Below, one piece after another: positions 25,955 through 34,687 of a stretch of DNA of 64,000 nucleotides. Origin of the DNA: Streptomyces sp. NBC_01232 (GTDB lineage Bacteria; Actinomycetota; Actinomycetes; Streptomycetales; Streptomycetaceae). The position numbers and the translations under genes were made by a program. The stretch spans positions 8,485,001 to 8,549,000 of the forward strand of contig NZ_CP108518.1 in assembly GCF_035989885.1 (NCBI RefSeq), read 5' to 3'. The notes beneath the pieces are model-generated. The model saw only the letters and a list, made by a program, of their open reading frames with translations, did not search any database and was not told the DNA's origin. Positions within the stretch are counted from its first letter, which is position 1, and each line of letters begins with the position of its first letter.

Positions 25955-27274
25955 ATGAACCGTCAGTGCCCGATTGCGATCGACGTCTCCGGTGCGCAGA
26001 TGCACACCGAGGCCGCACTCATCCGCGAACAGGCGCCCGCGACGCCGGTGATGCTGCCCGGCGGAGTGACCGCCTGGGCCGTGGCCCGGCACGCCGACAT
26101 ACGCAGGCTGCTGGTGGACCCGCGGGTGTCCAAGGACGCCTACCGCCACTGGCCGGCGTGGATCGACGGGGAGGTCGGAGCCGAGTGGCCGCTGGCGATC
26201 TGGGTCTCCGTGCAGAACATGATCACCGCCTACGGGGCCGAGCACACCAGACTGCGCAGACCGGCCGCCGCCGCGTTCACCGCACGCCGCGCGGGCGGCA
26301 TGCTGCCCAGGATCGAGGAGGTCGTGGGCAAACTCCTCGACCGCCTCGCCGCACTGGCACCCCATCAGGCGGTGGACCTGCGCACCGAGTTCGCGCACGA
26401 GCTGCCGACGCGGATCGTCTTCGAGCTGTTCGGGATCCCGGAGCACTCCTGGGCCCCCCTGCACAAAATCATCAACGCCTTCTTCGACACGGCGATCACG
26501 GCCGAGGAGGCGCAGCGCAACGCGGAGGACCTGCACGTCACGATGGCCGACCTGCTCGCCCACCGGCGCGAGCACCCCGGCGACGACATGACCAGCGCGC
26601 TGATCGCGGCCCGCGACAACGGCGCCGGCGACGACAGCGGCAGCGCCAGCAACGGCAACGGCAACGGTGACGGTGACGACGGCGGGGGCCAGGGGGCGCG
26701 GCTGAGCGAGAAGGAGCTGGCCGACACCCTGATCCTGCTCTTCACGGCCGGGTACGAGACCTCCGTCAACCTCATCTGCACGGCCCTGCACGAACTGCTG
26801 CGCAGTCCGGGCCAGCTGGCGCTCGTCCGGCAGGGGCTCGCCTCCTGGGAGGACGTGGTCGAGGAAGCGGCACGGATCGAGCCGCCGGCCTCGTACGGGC
26901 TGCTGCGGTTCGCGGTGGAGGACATCGACATGGGGGAGGGGGTGGTCATCCCCAAGGGCGACCCGATCATGGTGTCGTTCGCCTCGGCGGGGCGGGACGC
27001 GGCCGTGCACGGGGAGCGGGCACAGGAGTTCGACGTCACCCGCCCGACGCGCGGGCAGCACCTGTCCTTCGGGTTCGGCACCCATCACTGCCTGGGTGCG
27101 GCCCTGGCCCGGCTGGAGTGCGCCGTGGCGGTACGGCGGTTCTTCGAGCGGTTCCCGGCGGCGGCCCTGGCCCCGGCGGGCGAGGGGGAGTTGCCACGGG
27201 TGGAGTCGTTCATCTCCAACGGGCTGCGGGAGTTGCCGGTCGTGCTGGGGCCGGCGGCACACGTGAGCGACTGA
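25955..27274 (+). CDS. Cytochrome P450
   Basis: ATG 25955 gives 439 residues. P450 landmarks are the I-helix LLFTAGYETSVNL, the ExxR motif in VVEEAARIEPP, and the heme loop FGFGTHHCLGAALAR with the Cys ligand. A disordered Gly/Asn/Asp-rich insert (residues ~226-246) lies before the I-helix and is unusual. P450s next to afsA homologues finish butyrolactone or butenolide hormones in several Streptomyces systems, so the same role is inferred; product tailoring is the alternative. It needs ferredoxin partners not seen here. Confidence 0.92.
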   Translation: MNRQCPIAIDVSGAQMHTEAALIREQAPATPVMLPGGVTAWAVARHADIRRLLVDPRVSKDAYRHWPAWIDGEVGAEWPLAIWVSVQNMITAYGAEHTRLRRPAAAAFTARRAGGMLPRIEEVVGKLLDRLAALAPHQAVDLRTEFAHELPTRIVFELFGIPEHSWAPLHKIINAFFDTAITAEEAQRNAEDLHVTMADLLAHRREHPGDDMTSALIAARDNGAGDDSGSASNGNGNGDGDDGGGQGARLSEKELADTLILLFTAGYETSVNLICTALHELLRSPGQLALVRQGLASWEDVVEEAARIEPPASYGLLRFAVEDIDMGEGVVIPKGDPIMVSFASAGRDAAVHGERAQEFDVTRPTRGQHLSFGFGTHHCLGAALARLECAVAVRRFFERFPAAALAPAGEGELPRVESFISNGLRELPVVLGPAAHVSD

Positions 27275-27300
27275 TCGCGCCGGGGCCGGACCGGGCCTGC

Positions 27301-27334
27301 TTGAAAAGAATCGGACCTTCTGGTTGGTTTTAAT
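27301..27334 (+). promoter_or_regulatory. ARE-like site before the first receptor gene
   Basis: TTGAAAAGAATCGG followed by GGTTGGTTTTAA resembles an imperfect receptor-binding box. It lies ~65-95 bp upstream of the receptor start, fitting autoregulation. Confidence 0.45.
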
Positions 27335-27395
27335 GGGGCGGTGGATCCGCGACGCGGATCCACCGGCAACGGACCCATGGACAACGGAGGCACCC

Positions 27396-28076
27396 GTGGC
27401 ACGGCAGGAGCGTGCGGTACGTACGCGGCGCGCGATCTTGGAGGCGGCGGCAGCGGTCTTCGACGAGCGCGGCTACGACGCGGCCACCATCGCGGACATC
27501 CTCTCCCGGGCGGGCGTCACCAAGGGCGCCCTGTACTTCCACTTCTCCTCCAAGCAGGAGCTGGCCCAGGGCGTGCTCGACGAGCAGTTCGCCGAGGGCG
27601 GGGTGCCCCACCGGGAGAGCAAGCTGCAGGAACTCGTCGACGTCGCCATGGTGCTGGCGTACCGGATGAAGCGCGAGCCCATGCTCAGCGCGGGTGCCCG
27701 GCTCTCCCTGGGGCCGGGCATGCGCGACATCTTCGGCGGCGGCTCGGTGCCGGGCTGGATCGAGTTCACGCGGACCCTGCTGGTGCGGGCGAAGGAGCAG
27801 GGCGAACTGCTGCCGCACGTGGACCCCGCCGAGACGGCCTGGATCCTCTCCGCCTGCTGGACGGGCGCGCAGATCTACTCGCAGACCCTGAGCGACCGTG
27901 CGGACATCGAGCAGCGGGTGGCCGCCGTCTACCAGCACATCTGCCCCAGCATCTCGACGCCCGCGGTCCTCGCCCGGCTCGACATGGCCCCCGACCGGGG
28001 GGAGCGGGTGAGCGCGGAGATGAGGCGCGGCACGGGCCCCGGCGCGGCGCAGGAGTCCGAGCCGGCCCTGAACTGA
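27396..28076 (+). CDS. ArpA/ScbR-type gamma-butyrolactone receptor (TetR family)
   Basis: GTG 27396 is preceded by GGAGG and gives 226 residues. The N-terminus is the conserved receptor signature: ARQERAVRTRRAILEAAAAV, YDAATIADILSRAGVTKGAL and YFHFSSKQELAQGV. A ligand-binding half follows with the conserved Trp (WIEFTRTLLVRAKEQGELLP). In its hormone-free form it should repress the AfsA gene, itself and pathway activators. Three members of this family lie within 3.5 kb. A C-terminal acidic, disordered tail is present. Confidence 0.9.
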   Translation: MARQERAVRTRRAILEAAAAVFDERGYDAATIADILSRAGVTKGALYFHFSSKQELAQGVLDEQFAEGGVPHRESKLQELVDVAMVLAYRMKREPMLSAGARLSLGPGMRDIFGGGSVPGWIEFTRTLLVRAKEQGELLPHVDPAETAWILSACWTGAQIYSQTLSDRADIEQRVAAVYQHICPSISTPAVLARLDMAPDRGERVSAEMRRGTGPGAAQESEPALN

Positions 28077-28084
28077 GGCCGGCG

Positions 28085-28135
28085 GCCGGCGGCCGGCGCC
28101 GAATCCGGGCCGGCGCCGAATCCGGGCCGGCGGGG
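28085..28135. repeat. Short direct repeats in intergenic region
   Basis: Two copies of GCCGGCGCCGAATCCGG follow a GGCCGGC run, just after the first receptor gene. Confidence 0.7.
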
Positions 28136-28191
28136 AACCGGGGCGCTCGGGCGGGGGCGGAGGGGCCGGCGGGGCCGGTGGGGCCACTGGG

Positions 28192-28209
28192 CTCGAGCGG
28201 GACTCGAGC
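28192..28209 (+). promoter_or_regulatory. Pair of SARP-type direct repeats (11-bp phase)
   Basis: CTCGAGC occurs at 28192 and CTCGAGC again at 28203, exactly 11 bp apart. TCGAG-type heptamers at 11-bp spacing are the known operator form for ActII-ORF4/DnrI-type SARPs. The pair lies ~90-100 bp upstream of the second receptor gene. Confidence 0.5.
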
Positions 28210-28265
28210 ACGGCTCCGGTTCCGGCGCCGACTGTGACCCGCAACGATCTGAATACCCTCTTGGG

Positions 28266-28285
28266 CAAACCGCGTTGGCGGTTTG
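28266..28285 (+). promoter_or_regulatory. Receptor operator immediately before the second receptor gene
   Basis: CAAACCG (28266-28272) and CGGTTTG (28279-28285) form a perfect 7-bp inverted repeat with 6-bp spacer, ending ten bases before the start codon. Binding would block expression of the gene itself. Confidence 0.7.
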
Positions 28286-28295
28286 TGGAGACTCC

Positions 28296-28970
28296 ATGGT
28301 CAAGCAGGAACGTGCCGCTCGCACGCGGGAAGCGCTGGTGCGTGCGGCCGCGGAGGTGTTCGCCGAGGAGGGGTTCGTCACCGCGTCGATCTCGGTGATC
28401 AGCCGCCGGGCCGGGGTGAGCGCCGGGGCGCTGCACTTCCACTTCGCCAGCAAGACCGCGCTCGCGCAGGCCGTGGAGGACCGGGCGGCGCGGGCGCTGT
28501 GCGGGATCATCCCGGTCACCGCCGGCCGGCCGGCGCAGCCCGCCGCCGGGGGCGGCTTCCTGCAGGTGCTGGTCGATTCCACGCACGCCCTGATGGCCCT
28601 CCTCGCGCACGACGTGGTGGTGCGGGCCGGCTTCGGGCTGTGCGCGGACCCCTCCTGGAGCGGTGGGGCGGACCTGCGCCGCCAGTGGCGGCTGTGGGTC
28701 GAGGAGGCCGTGGCCGCCGCGGCGCGCGAGGGCTCCCTCGCCCGCGGCCTGGCCCATGAGGACGCGGCGCGCGGGGTGGTGGCCGCCACGGTGGGGCTGG
28801 AGGTCCTGGGCGCCTGCGACCGCGAGTGGGTCGCGCCGCACACCCTCACCCGGTTCTGGGCGCTGATGCTGCCGCGCCTCGCGGCGGAGGCGACCCTGGG
28901 CGCCCTGCTGCCCCAGGGCTCGCCGGCGGGCACCCCGGTGCCGCCGTCCGGGACCACCGAATCAGACTGA
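28296..28970 (+). CDS. Second ArpA-family TetR receptor (possibly a pseudo-receptor)
   Basis: ATG 28296 gives 224 residues. The N-terminal domain is clearly ArpA-type: KQERAARTREALVRAAAEVF, VTASISVISRRAGVSAGAL and HFHFASKTALAQAVE. The ligand half differs from the first receptor and lacks the same WIEFTR segment, fitting the ScbR2/JadR2 pseudo-receptors that bind antibiotics or intermediates rather than hormone (inference). Its promoter carries both a receptor-type operator and SARP-type repeats, so it looks wired into a feedback loop. Confidence 0.88.
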   Translation: MVKQERAARTREALVRAAAEVFAEEGFVTASISVISRRAGVSAGALHFHFASKTALAQAVEDRAARALCGIIPVTAGRPAQPAAGGGFLQVLVDSTHALMALLAHDVVVRAGFGLCADPSWSGGADLRRQWRLWVEEAVAAAAREGSLARGLAHEDAARGVVAATVGLEVLGACDREWVAPHTLTRFWALMLPRLAAEATLGALLPQGSPAGTPVPPSGTTESD

Positions 28971-29134
28971 CTGGTCTCTTTCCGGTGGGGCAGACCGTGT
29001 TCCTGTGGCCCGCGTCGAGGGCCGATCGAGGCCGGCTGCAGCGGCTCCGGACCCAGGCCGGGAAGATGAAATGCCAGTTCATCGTAGGTTTTTGAGGGTC
29101 AGTCAGATGTGCTGGATCGTCAAAACAGCACGAC

Positions 29135-29173
29135 CGGTTTGATATTGACAAACCGCTGGTCCTGTTTTCTACT
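29135..29173 (+). promoter_or_regulatory. Promoter and overlapping receptor operator of the first SARP gene
   Basis: CGGTTTG (29135-29141) and CAAACCG (29149-29155) form an inverted repeat. Its right arm overlaps a -35-like TTGACA (29145-29150), followed 17 bp later by TCTACT (29168-29173). Repressor bound here would occlude the polymerase, so this SARP is the likely switch released by the hormone. Confidence 0.6.
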
Positions 29174-29209
29174 GGCTGTGCGACTCATCCAAGGACAGGG
29201 GAGTACGGC

Positions 29210-30091
29210 GTGGACATCGATGTACTGGGCGCGTTGGCGGTGCGGGAGAACGGGATCTCCATCACGCCGACCGCCCCCAAGCCCCGGCAGGTCCTGGCCC
29301 TCCTGGCCCTCCATGCCGATCAGGTGGTGCCCGTATCGGCACTCATAGAGGAGCTGTGGGCGGGCGAACCGCCGCGCAGTGCCCGTACGACACTGCAGAC
29401 CTACGTCCTGCAGTTACGGGCACTGATCGCGGCCGCCCTGGAGCAGGGCGCTGCTGCTGCTTCGGTTTCGGGCGAGGGCGGTAGTGGGAGCGCAGAAGGG
29501 GGCGGGGAGCCGGCCGGCCGGACCGCCAAGGACATCCTGGTCACACTGCCCGGCGGATACCTGCTCAGCAGCGGCGGCGGGACCCTGGACGTGCGCGAGT
29601 TCGACCGGCTCGCGGGAACCGGCTACCGCGCGATGGACGCCGGGGACTTCCCCGGCGCCGCACGCCTGCTGCGGGAGGCCCTGTCCCTGTGGTCCGGGCC
29701 CGCCTTCGCCGACGTACAGGGCGGCGTCCAGCTGGACATGGAGACCCGGCGCCTGGAGGAGACCCGGCTGTGCGCCCTCGACCAGCGCATCGAGGCCGAC
29801 CTGCGGCTGGGACGCCACCGGGAGCTGCTGGCCGAACTGACGGTACTGGTCACCCGGTACCGCACCCACGAGAACCTGCACGGGCAGTTCATGCTCGCCC
29901 TGCACCGGTCGGGACGCCGGGGCGAGGCACTGGATGTGTACCAGCGGCTGCGCGCGACGCTCGTGCGCGAGCTGGGACTTGAGCCGTCCGTGGCACTGCG
30001 GCGCCTGCAGCGGTCGATCCTGATGGCCGGGCCGGAGAGCCTGGCCGAGGCCCACGCGGAGCCGGGCGGCGAACGGCTCGTACGGGTCTGA
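29210..30091 (+). CDS. SARP-family activator 1
   Basis: GTG 29210 (GGGGAG upstream) gives 293 residues. Residues ~1-95 are the winged-helix DNA-binding domain (KPRQVLALLALHADQVVPVS, ELWAGEPPRSARTTLQTYVL). Residues ~125-275 are the bacterial transcriptional activation domain (LLREALSLWSGPAFADVQGG, LAELTVLVTRYRTHENLHGQ). A Gly/Ser-rich insert (~85-105) separates the wing from the next strand and is absent in the sister SARPs. Its operator-covered promoter suggests it is the hormone-controlled activator at the top of the cascade. Confidence 0.92.
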   Translation: MDIDVLGALAVRENGISITPTAPKPRQVLALLALHADQVVPVSALIEELWAGEPPRSARTTLQTYVLQLRALIAAALEQGAAAASVSGEGGSGSAEGGGEPAGRTAKDILVTLPGGYLLSSGGGTLDVREFDRLAGTGYRAMDAGDFPGAARLLREALSLWSGPAFADVQGGVQLDMETRRLEETRLCALDQRIEADLRLGRHRELLAELTVLVTRYRTHENLHGQFMLALHRSGRRGEALDVYQRLRATLVRELGLEPSVALRRLQRSILMAGPESLAEAHAEPGGERLVRV

Positions 30092-30195
30092 GGCCCGGCC
30101 CCGGCCGCACGGGCCCGCGGCGAGCGGTCCGCGGCCCCGGAGCGGTCCGGCAGCCGGGAGTTCGGAGCTCTGTCAGGGCGAGAGGAGACGGCTCG

Positions 30196-30870
30196 GTGCA
30201 GGAGAGGTCGGAGCGGACCCGGAGGCGGCTGGTCTACGCCGGGGCCGAGTTGTTCCACCGCAATGGATACGCCAACGCGACGCTGGGCGAGATCGCGGCC
30301 GCGGCCGGAGTGACGAAGGGAGCGCTGTACTTCCACTTCGCCTCCAAGGACGAACTCGCCGAAGCCGTGCAGCAGCGCGGATGCGCACTGCTGCACGACG
30401 CGGTGCGCGCGCTGCGCGAGGACGGGGTCTCCCCGCTGCAGGCACTGATCGACATCACGCACTGGCTGGCGTGGACCCTGCACGAGGAACCGGCGATCCC
30501 GGCGAGTTTCCGCATCACCAAGGAATGCGGCGGCGCGGGCCCCCGCGGGCCCGCCGGGGCACGCCCGGTGGTCGTCGACTTCCACGGGGCCTGGCTCTCG
30601 GCGGTCGCCACCCTGCTGCGGCTGGCACGCGACGCGGGAGAACTGCCCGCCGCCGGCCGCCGCTGGGAGAGCGCACAGGCCCTGGTCGCGGCCGCGGCGT
30701 GCGGTATCGAAACCATGTCGGCCACCGGCATGTCCTACGCGGAACTGCAGGGGAAAGTAGGGGCGTTGTGGGCACTGCTGCTGCCCAGCCTGGTCGCCGC
30801 CGGACGGGAGCACGACTACCAGACCGACGCGGAGCTCTCCGGGGCGCAGTCGGTACGGATCGGCTGGTGA
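30196..30870 (+). CDS. Third ArpA-family TetR regulator
   Basis: GTG 30196 (AGGAG upstream) gives 224 residues. The DNA-binding domain (ERTRRRLVYAGAELFHRNGY, then ATLGEIAAAAGVTKGALYFH and FASKDELAEAV) again places it with butyrolactone receptors. The ligand-binding half (THWLAWTLHEEPAIPASFRI) is divergent from both other copies. No obvious operator pair is seen in the 105 bp before it. Three receptors in one locus suggest layered or intermediate-specific control. Confidence 0.88.
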   Translation: MQERSERTRRRLVYAGAELFHRNGYANATLGEIAAAAGVTKGALYFHFASKDELAEAVQQRGCALLHDAVRALREDGVSPLQALIDITHWLAWTLHEEPAIPASFRITKECGGAGPRGPAGARPVVVDFHGAWLSAVATLLRLARDAGELPAAGRRWESAQALVAAAACGIETMSATGMSYAELQGKVGALWALLLPSLVAAGREHDYQTDAELSGAQSVRIGW

Positions 30871-31027
30871 CCCGCCGCCCCGCCCGCCCCCGCCCGCCGC
30901 TGCCACCGGCACAACCGGCACAACCGGCACAACCGGCGGGGCCGGCGGGGCCGGGCCGCGGCGCGCGCAGGGCCCCGCAGCAGCGGGACCACCGTGCCCC
31001 CGCACCCGACGACTTGGGGAAGAGAAC

Positions 31028-31849
31028 GTGGAGATTCAGGTTCTGGGCCCGCTGAGCGCCGAGGTCAACGGGGGATCCATCGTTCCGACCGCCCGCAAGC
31101 CCCGGCAGATCCTCGCGCTCCTCGCCCTGTACCCGGGGCGGGTGATGCCCGTGCCCACCCTCATGGAGGAGATCTGGGGAACCGCCCTGCCGCAGAGCGC
31201 GCTGACCACCCTGCAGACCTACATCCTCCAGCTGCGCCGACGGCTCGGCACCGCCATGGGACCGGGCGGACCCGACGGCGCCAAGGACGTGCTCGTCACC
31301 CGGCACGGCGGCTACCTGCTGCAGATACCCCCCGAGTCCGTGGACGTCCACGCGTACGAGAGCCTCGTCGCCCGGGGCCACAGCGTCTTCGAGCAGGGCG
31401 ACGACGAAAGCGCGGCAGCCCTGCTGCGGGCGGCGCTCGCGCTGTGGCAGGGACCCGCACTGGTCGACGTACGGGCCGGACCGATCCTGGAGATCGAGAT
31501 CCTGCGCCTGGAGGAGAGCCGGCTCGGCACCGTGGAGCGGCGCATCGACGCCGACCTGCGGCTGGGCCGGCACACGGAACTGCTGGCCGAACTCACGGAA
31601 CTGATCGCCCGCCACCCCCAGCACGAGGGACTGCACGCGCAGGCGATGCTCGCCCTGTACCGGTCGGGCCGCCAGGCCACCGCCCTGGACGTGTACCGCC
31701 GGCTGCGCGGACGCCTGATCGAGGACCTGGGCGTGGAGCCGTCACCGCAGCTGCAGCGCCTGCACCAGGCCATGCTGACGGTGGATCCGGCGCTGGACGT
31801 GCAGGCCGGGCCGAAGCGGGGGTCGACGTTCGACCGGTACGCCGTCTGA
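31028..31849 (+). CDS. SARP-family activator 2
   Basis: GTG 31028 with GGGGAAGAG upstream gives 273 residues. It has the winged-helix domain (~1-93, TARKPRQILALLALYPGRVM, TLQTYILQLRRRLGTAMGPG) and an activation domain (~110-255). It is a near-twin of SARP 3 at 35487-36308: long identical stretches run through both domains, differing mainly in single residues and the last ~15 amino acids. The two probably arose by duplication and may recognise the same operators. Confidence 0.92.
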   Translation: MEIQVLGPLSAEVNGGSIVPTARKPRQILALLALYPGRVMPVPTLMEEIWGTALPQSALTTLQTYILQLRRRLGTAMGPGGPDGAKDVLVTRHGGYLLQIPPESVDVHAYESLVARGHSVFEQGDDESAAALLRAALALWQGPALVDVRAGPILEIEILRLEESRLGTVERRIDADLRLGRHTELLAELTELIARHPQHEGLHAQAMLALYRSGRQATALDVYRRLRGRLIEDLGVEPSPQLQRLHQAMLTVDPALDVQAGPKRGSTFDRYAV

Positions 31850-32258
31850 CCGCGCACCGCCCCCGGCCGCACCCCCCGGCCGCACGGCCGCACGGCCGCT
31901 GAGCGTGCCGCCCCGCACCCCGCAGCCCGCACGACGCGGCGGTGAGCACCGCCGCGTCCACGTGCACCGCCGCTGCCGGGGCGCCGCCCCGGACCCCGCA
32001 CATCAAACGCCGGCGGGGCTGAAACCGGTGCGGGCCGGCGTCCTGCGCCCTGCGCCTCACGTGCCGGCGGGGGCTTGATCCGGGGTGGCCCGGTGGGCGG
32101 GTCAGTGGTTCGGCCAGCCGATGTCGTCGTCCGGCTGGTCGTCCTGGGCCGTACCGGCGACCGATGGCCTCATCGTCGACTCCAAGGCGCTGCATACGGG
32201 AGGAACAGGGCGCCGGCCGGTGCGACGGCCGGATTCTGGAGAGTCTGCCTCGGCGGGG
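31850..32258. other. Gene-free stretch between SARP 2 and the XRE-TPR gene
   Basis: GC-rich, with no convincing gene on either strand. Contains several GCCGGCGGGG runs and a possible weak hairpin near 31875-31900. SARP-type repeats follow at 32259. Confidence 0.35.
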
Positions 32259-32280
32259 TCGAGGACCGCTCGAGGACCGC
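32259..32280 (+). promoter_or_regulatory. Two exact 11-bp direct repeats (TCGAGGACCGC), SARP-type
   Basis: TCGAGGACCGC occurs twice in immediate succession, exactly one helical turn each. It lies 110-130 bp upstream of the XRE-TPR regulator gene. Confidence 0.55.
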
Positions 32281-32389
32281 ATGAGACGGGCCCGGAAACG
32301 GTGGCAAAGGTTTGCCCGGCCGTTGCCGCGGACCCTACGCTCGGTGCCGGTTCCCGACAGATTCCTTGCCCGCGACCCCAAGGATGCCC

Positions 32390-33637
32390 ATGCTGCGACA
32401 GCCCGCGTTCGGACACCGCCTCAGGAAGCTCCGGCTGGCCCAGGGCCTGTCGCAGACGGCGCTGGCGGGCGAGGGCATGTCCACCGGCTACCTCTCCCGC
32501 CTGGAGTCCGGGGCCCGCCAGCCCACCGACCGCGCCGTGGGCTACCTGGCCGGCCGCCTCGGCCTGCAGGCAGCCGACTTCGAGGAGCCGGCGACCGGCT
32601 CCCTGGCCCACGCCCTCACCCTCGCCGCGTCCACCGGCGCCCCCGACGCCGTCGTGGCCCTGCGCCAGGCCCTGGCCGCCGAGGGCCACGAGAGCCCGGT
32701 CCTGCGCTGGCAGGCGCTGTGGCTCCTCGCCGGCGCCGCCCGCGTCCAGGGCGACCACACCACCGAACGCGAGCGCCTGACCCAGCTCGTCGCACTCGGC
32801 GACGACGTGGGCGTCAGCGAACTGCGCGTACGCGGCCTGACCCGCCTCGCCCGCTGCCTGCGCTCCGTCGGCGAGATCACCCCGGCCGTGGACGCGGCCG
32901 TCGAGGCCCACCGCATCGCCCTGCACGAGGAACTCGGCGTCGAGGACCGGGCCGCCGCCCTGCTGGCGCTGGTCTCCGTACAGGCCGAGGCGGGCCGCAC
33001 CGGGGAGGCCCGCCTCCACGCCGACGAACTGACCGCCCTCGTCGAGGGCCGCTCCGACGCCCTGTGGGCCGAGGCCATGTGGACCGCCGCCGCCATCCGC
33101 ATGCACCAGGGCGACTACTTCGGCGCGCAGGCCTGCCTGGACGACGCCCTCGACCGGTTCAGCAGCCAGGAGGACCTGATCCTGTGGATCCGGCTGCGCC
33201 TGGCCGCCGGCCGCCTGCACCTGCAGAAGATGCCCGCCGACCCCGCCCGGGCACAGCACCGCGCCCAGGAGGCCGAAGCCGCCCTCGCCCTGGTCGGCAC
33301 CCCCGCCCTGCGGCAGGACCTGACCGCCCTCAAGGCCGACCTCGCCTTCGCCACCGGCCGTTACGACGACGCGCGCGCCCTGCTCGGCGAACTGGCCGCC
33401 GACCGGCCCAGGATGACCTACCGCGGCCAGGTCCGGCAGGAGATCCTGCGCCACCAGCTGATGATCCTCGACGGCGACCCGGCCGGCGTCCCGGGCCTGC
33501 GCGCCCTGGCCCAGCAGGCCCAGGAGGACGCCAACATCGACCTCGCCGCCGAGATCTGGCGGGTGCTGGCCGACGCACTGACCCAGACCGGCCGCACCGG
33601 CCCGCCCGCCACGGCGGCCCCGCCCGCCCGGGGTTGA
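32390..33637 (+). CDS. XRE-family regulator with TPR-like helical domain
   Basis: ATG 32390, with AAGGA seven bases upstream, gives 415 residues. Residues ~5-60 are an XRE helix-turn-helix (FGHRLRKLRLAQGLSQTALA, GMSTGYLSRLESGARQPTDR). The rest is a long series of helix pairs resembling tetratricopeptide repeats (LTQLVALGDDVGVSELRVRG, AAAIRMHQGDYFGAQACLDD). This design is typical of peptide- or small-ligand-responsive pathway regulators. Exact 11-bp repeats in its promoter suggest activation by a cluster SARP. Confidence 0.85.
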   Translation: MLRQPAFGHRLRKLRLAQGLSQTALAGEGMSTGYLSRLESGARQPTDRAVGYLAGRLGLQAADFEEPATGSLAHALTLAASTGAPDAVVALRQALAAEGHESPVLRWQALWLLAGAARVQGDHTTERERLTQLVALGDDVGVSELRVRGLTRLARCLRSVGEITPAVDAAVEAHRIALHEELGVEDRAAALLALVSVQAEAGRTGEARLHADELTALVEGRSDALWAEAMWTAAAIRMHQGDYFGAQACLDDALDRFSSQEDLILWIRLRLAAGRLHLQKMPADPARAQHRAQEAEAALALVGTPALRQDLTALKADLAFATGRYDDARALLGELAADRPRMTYRGQVRQEILRHQLMILDGDPAGVPGLRALAQQAQEDANIDLAAEIWRVLADALTQTGRTGPPATAAPPARG

Positions 33638-33704
33638 GGAAGCCTCGAGTCCCCTGCGGCAGGCTGGGCGCACCCGCCGCACACGATCAGGGGAGGTGCC
33701 CGCC

Positions 33705-34667
33705 ATGCCCGCGCAGCGCGTGCACACCATCGAGCGGACGGCGCGGATCGCCGCCCCCGCCGGCGTGGTCCACGGACTGCTCGCCGACGCCGCGCGCTGG
33801 CCCCTCCTGCTGCCCGCACCCGTCCACGTCGAGCGCATCGACTTCGACGGCGTCCGCGAACGGCTGCGCCTGTGGGACGTGGACGGCGACCGGATCCGCT
33901 CCCACCACCTGCACCGCGTGCTGCACCCGCACGCACGGACCGTCGAGTTCGAGCAGGAGGACACCGCCCGCCCCGGCGCCCCCACCACCGGCACCTGGAC
34001 GGTCCAGGAGAGGGGCACCGCACACTCCCTGGTGACACTGCGCCGCCACCGCACCCTGGACGCCGCGCCCGCCGCCGCCACCGCACACAGCCGCCGGGAG
34101 TGGGAGAGCGAACCGGACCTGCAGCTCGCCCACCTCACGGCGGTCGCCGAACGCTGGGAACACCTGGACCGGCTGCTGCTGTCCTTCGCGGACAGCGCGC
34201 ACATCGACGGCCCCGCCGAGCTGGTCTACGACTTCCTCCACCGCATCCAGGACTGGCCCGAGCGCCTCCCGCACGTGGAGTCGGCCGAGGTGAGCGAGGA
34301 CGTCCCCGGCGTGCAGCTGGCCGCCCTGGACACCTGCGCCACCCCCGACGGCCGCACCCGCTCCACCCGCGTGGTGCGCCTGTGCTTCCCCTCGGCCGCA
34401 CGGATCGTCTTCAAGGAACTGCGGACGCCCGAGCCCCTCGCCGCACACACCGGCGAATGGTCCCTGGTCCCCGAAGGGAACGGCGTACGGGTCGTCTGCG
34501 CCCAGCAGGTGATGCTCCGCGAGGACGCCACCGGAGCGGGCCCGGGCGACGACGCCGGCCTCGCCGAGGCCCGCCGGCACGTCCGGACCTGGCTGGGGCA
34601 GGCCGCCGCCGAGACCCTGCGCCTGGCCGGCTGGCAGGCACGGACCGCCGTGCGCCGGCTGCGATGA
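33705..34667 (+). CDS. Didomain aromatase/cyclase (SRPBCC, type II PKS)
   Basis: ATG 33705 (GGGGAGG upstream) gives 320 residues with two START/SRPBCC halves. Half one is ~5-150 (IERTARIAAPAGVVHGLLAD, RWPLLLPAPVHVERID). Half two is ~165-305 (IDGPAELVYDFLHRIQDWPE, RLPHVESAEV). The tandem RWP/DWPxxLP pattern is that of didomain ARO/CYCs that set the first-ring cyclisation and aromatisation of aromatic polyketides. The usual length is ~310-320. It overlaps or nearly couples to the PPTase-like gene downstream. Confidence 0.9.
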   Translation: MPAQRVHTIERTARIAAPAGVVHGLLADAARWPLLLPAPVHVERIDFDGVRERLRLWDVDGDRIRSHHLHRVLHPHARTVEFEQEDTARPGAPTTGTWTVQERGTAHSLVTLRRHRTLDAAPAAATAHSRREWESEPDLQLAHLTAVAERWEHLDRLLLSFADSAHIDGPAELVYDFLHRIQDWPERLPHVESAEVSEDVPGVQLAALDTCATPDGRTRSTRVVRLCFPSAARIVFKELRTPEPLAAHTGEWSLVPEGNGVRVVCAQQVMLREDATGAGPGDDAGLAEARRHVRTWLGQAAAETLRLAGWQARTAVRRLR

Positions 34668-34687
34668 CCAACGGAAGGCGACCGCCG

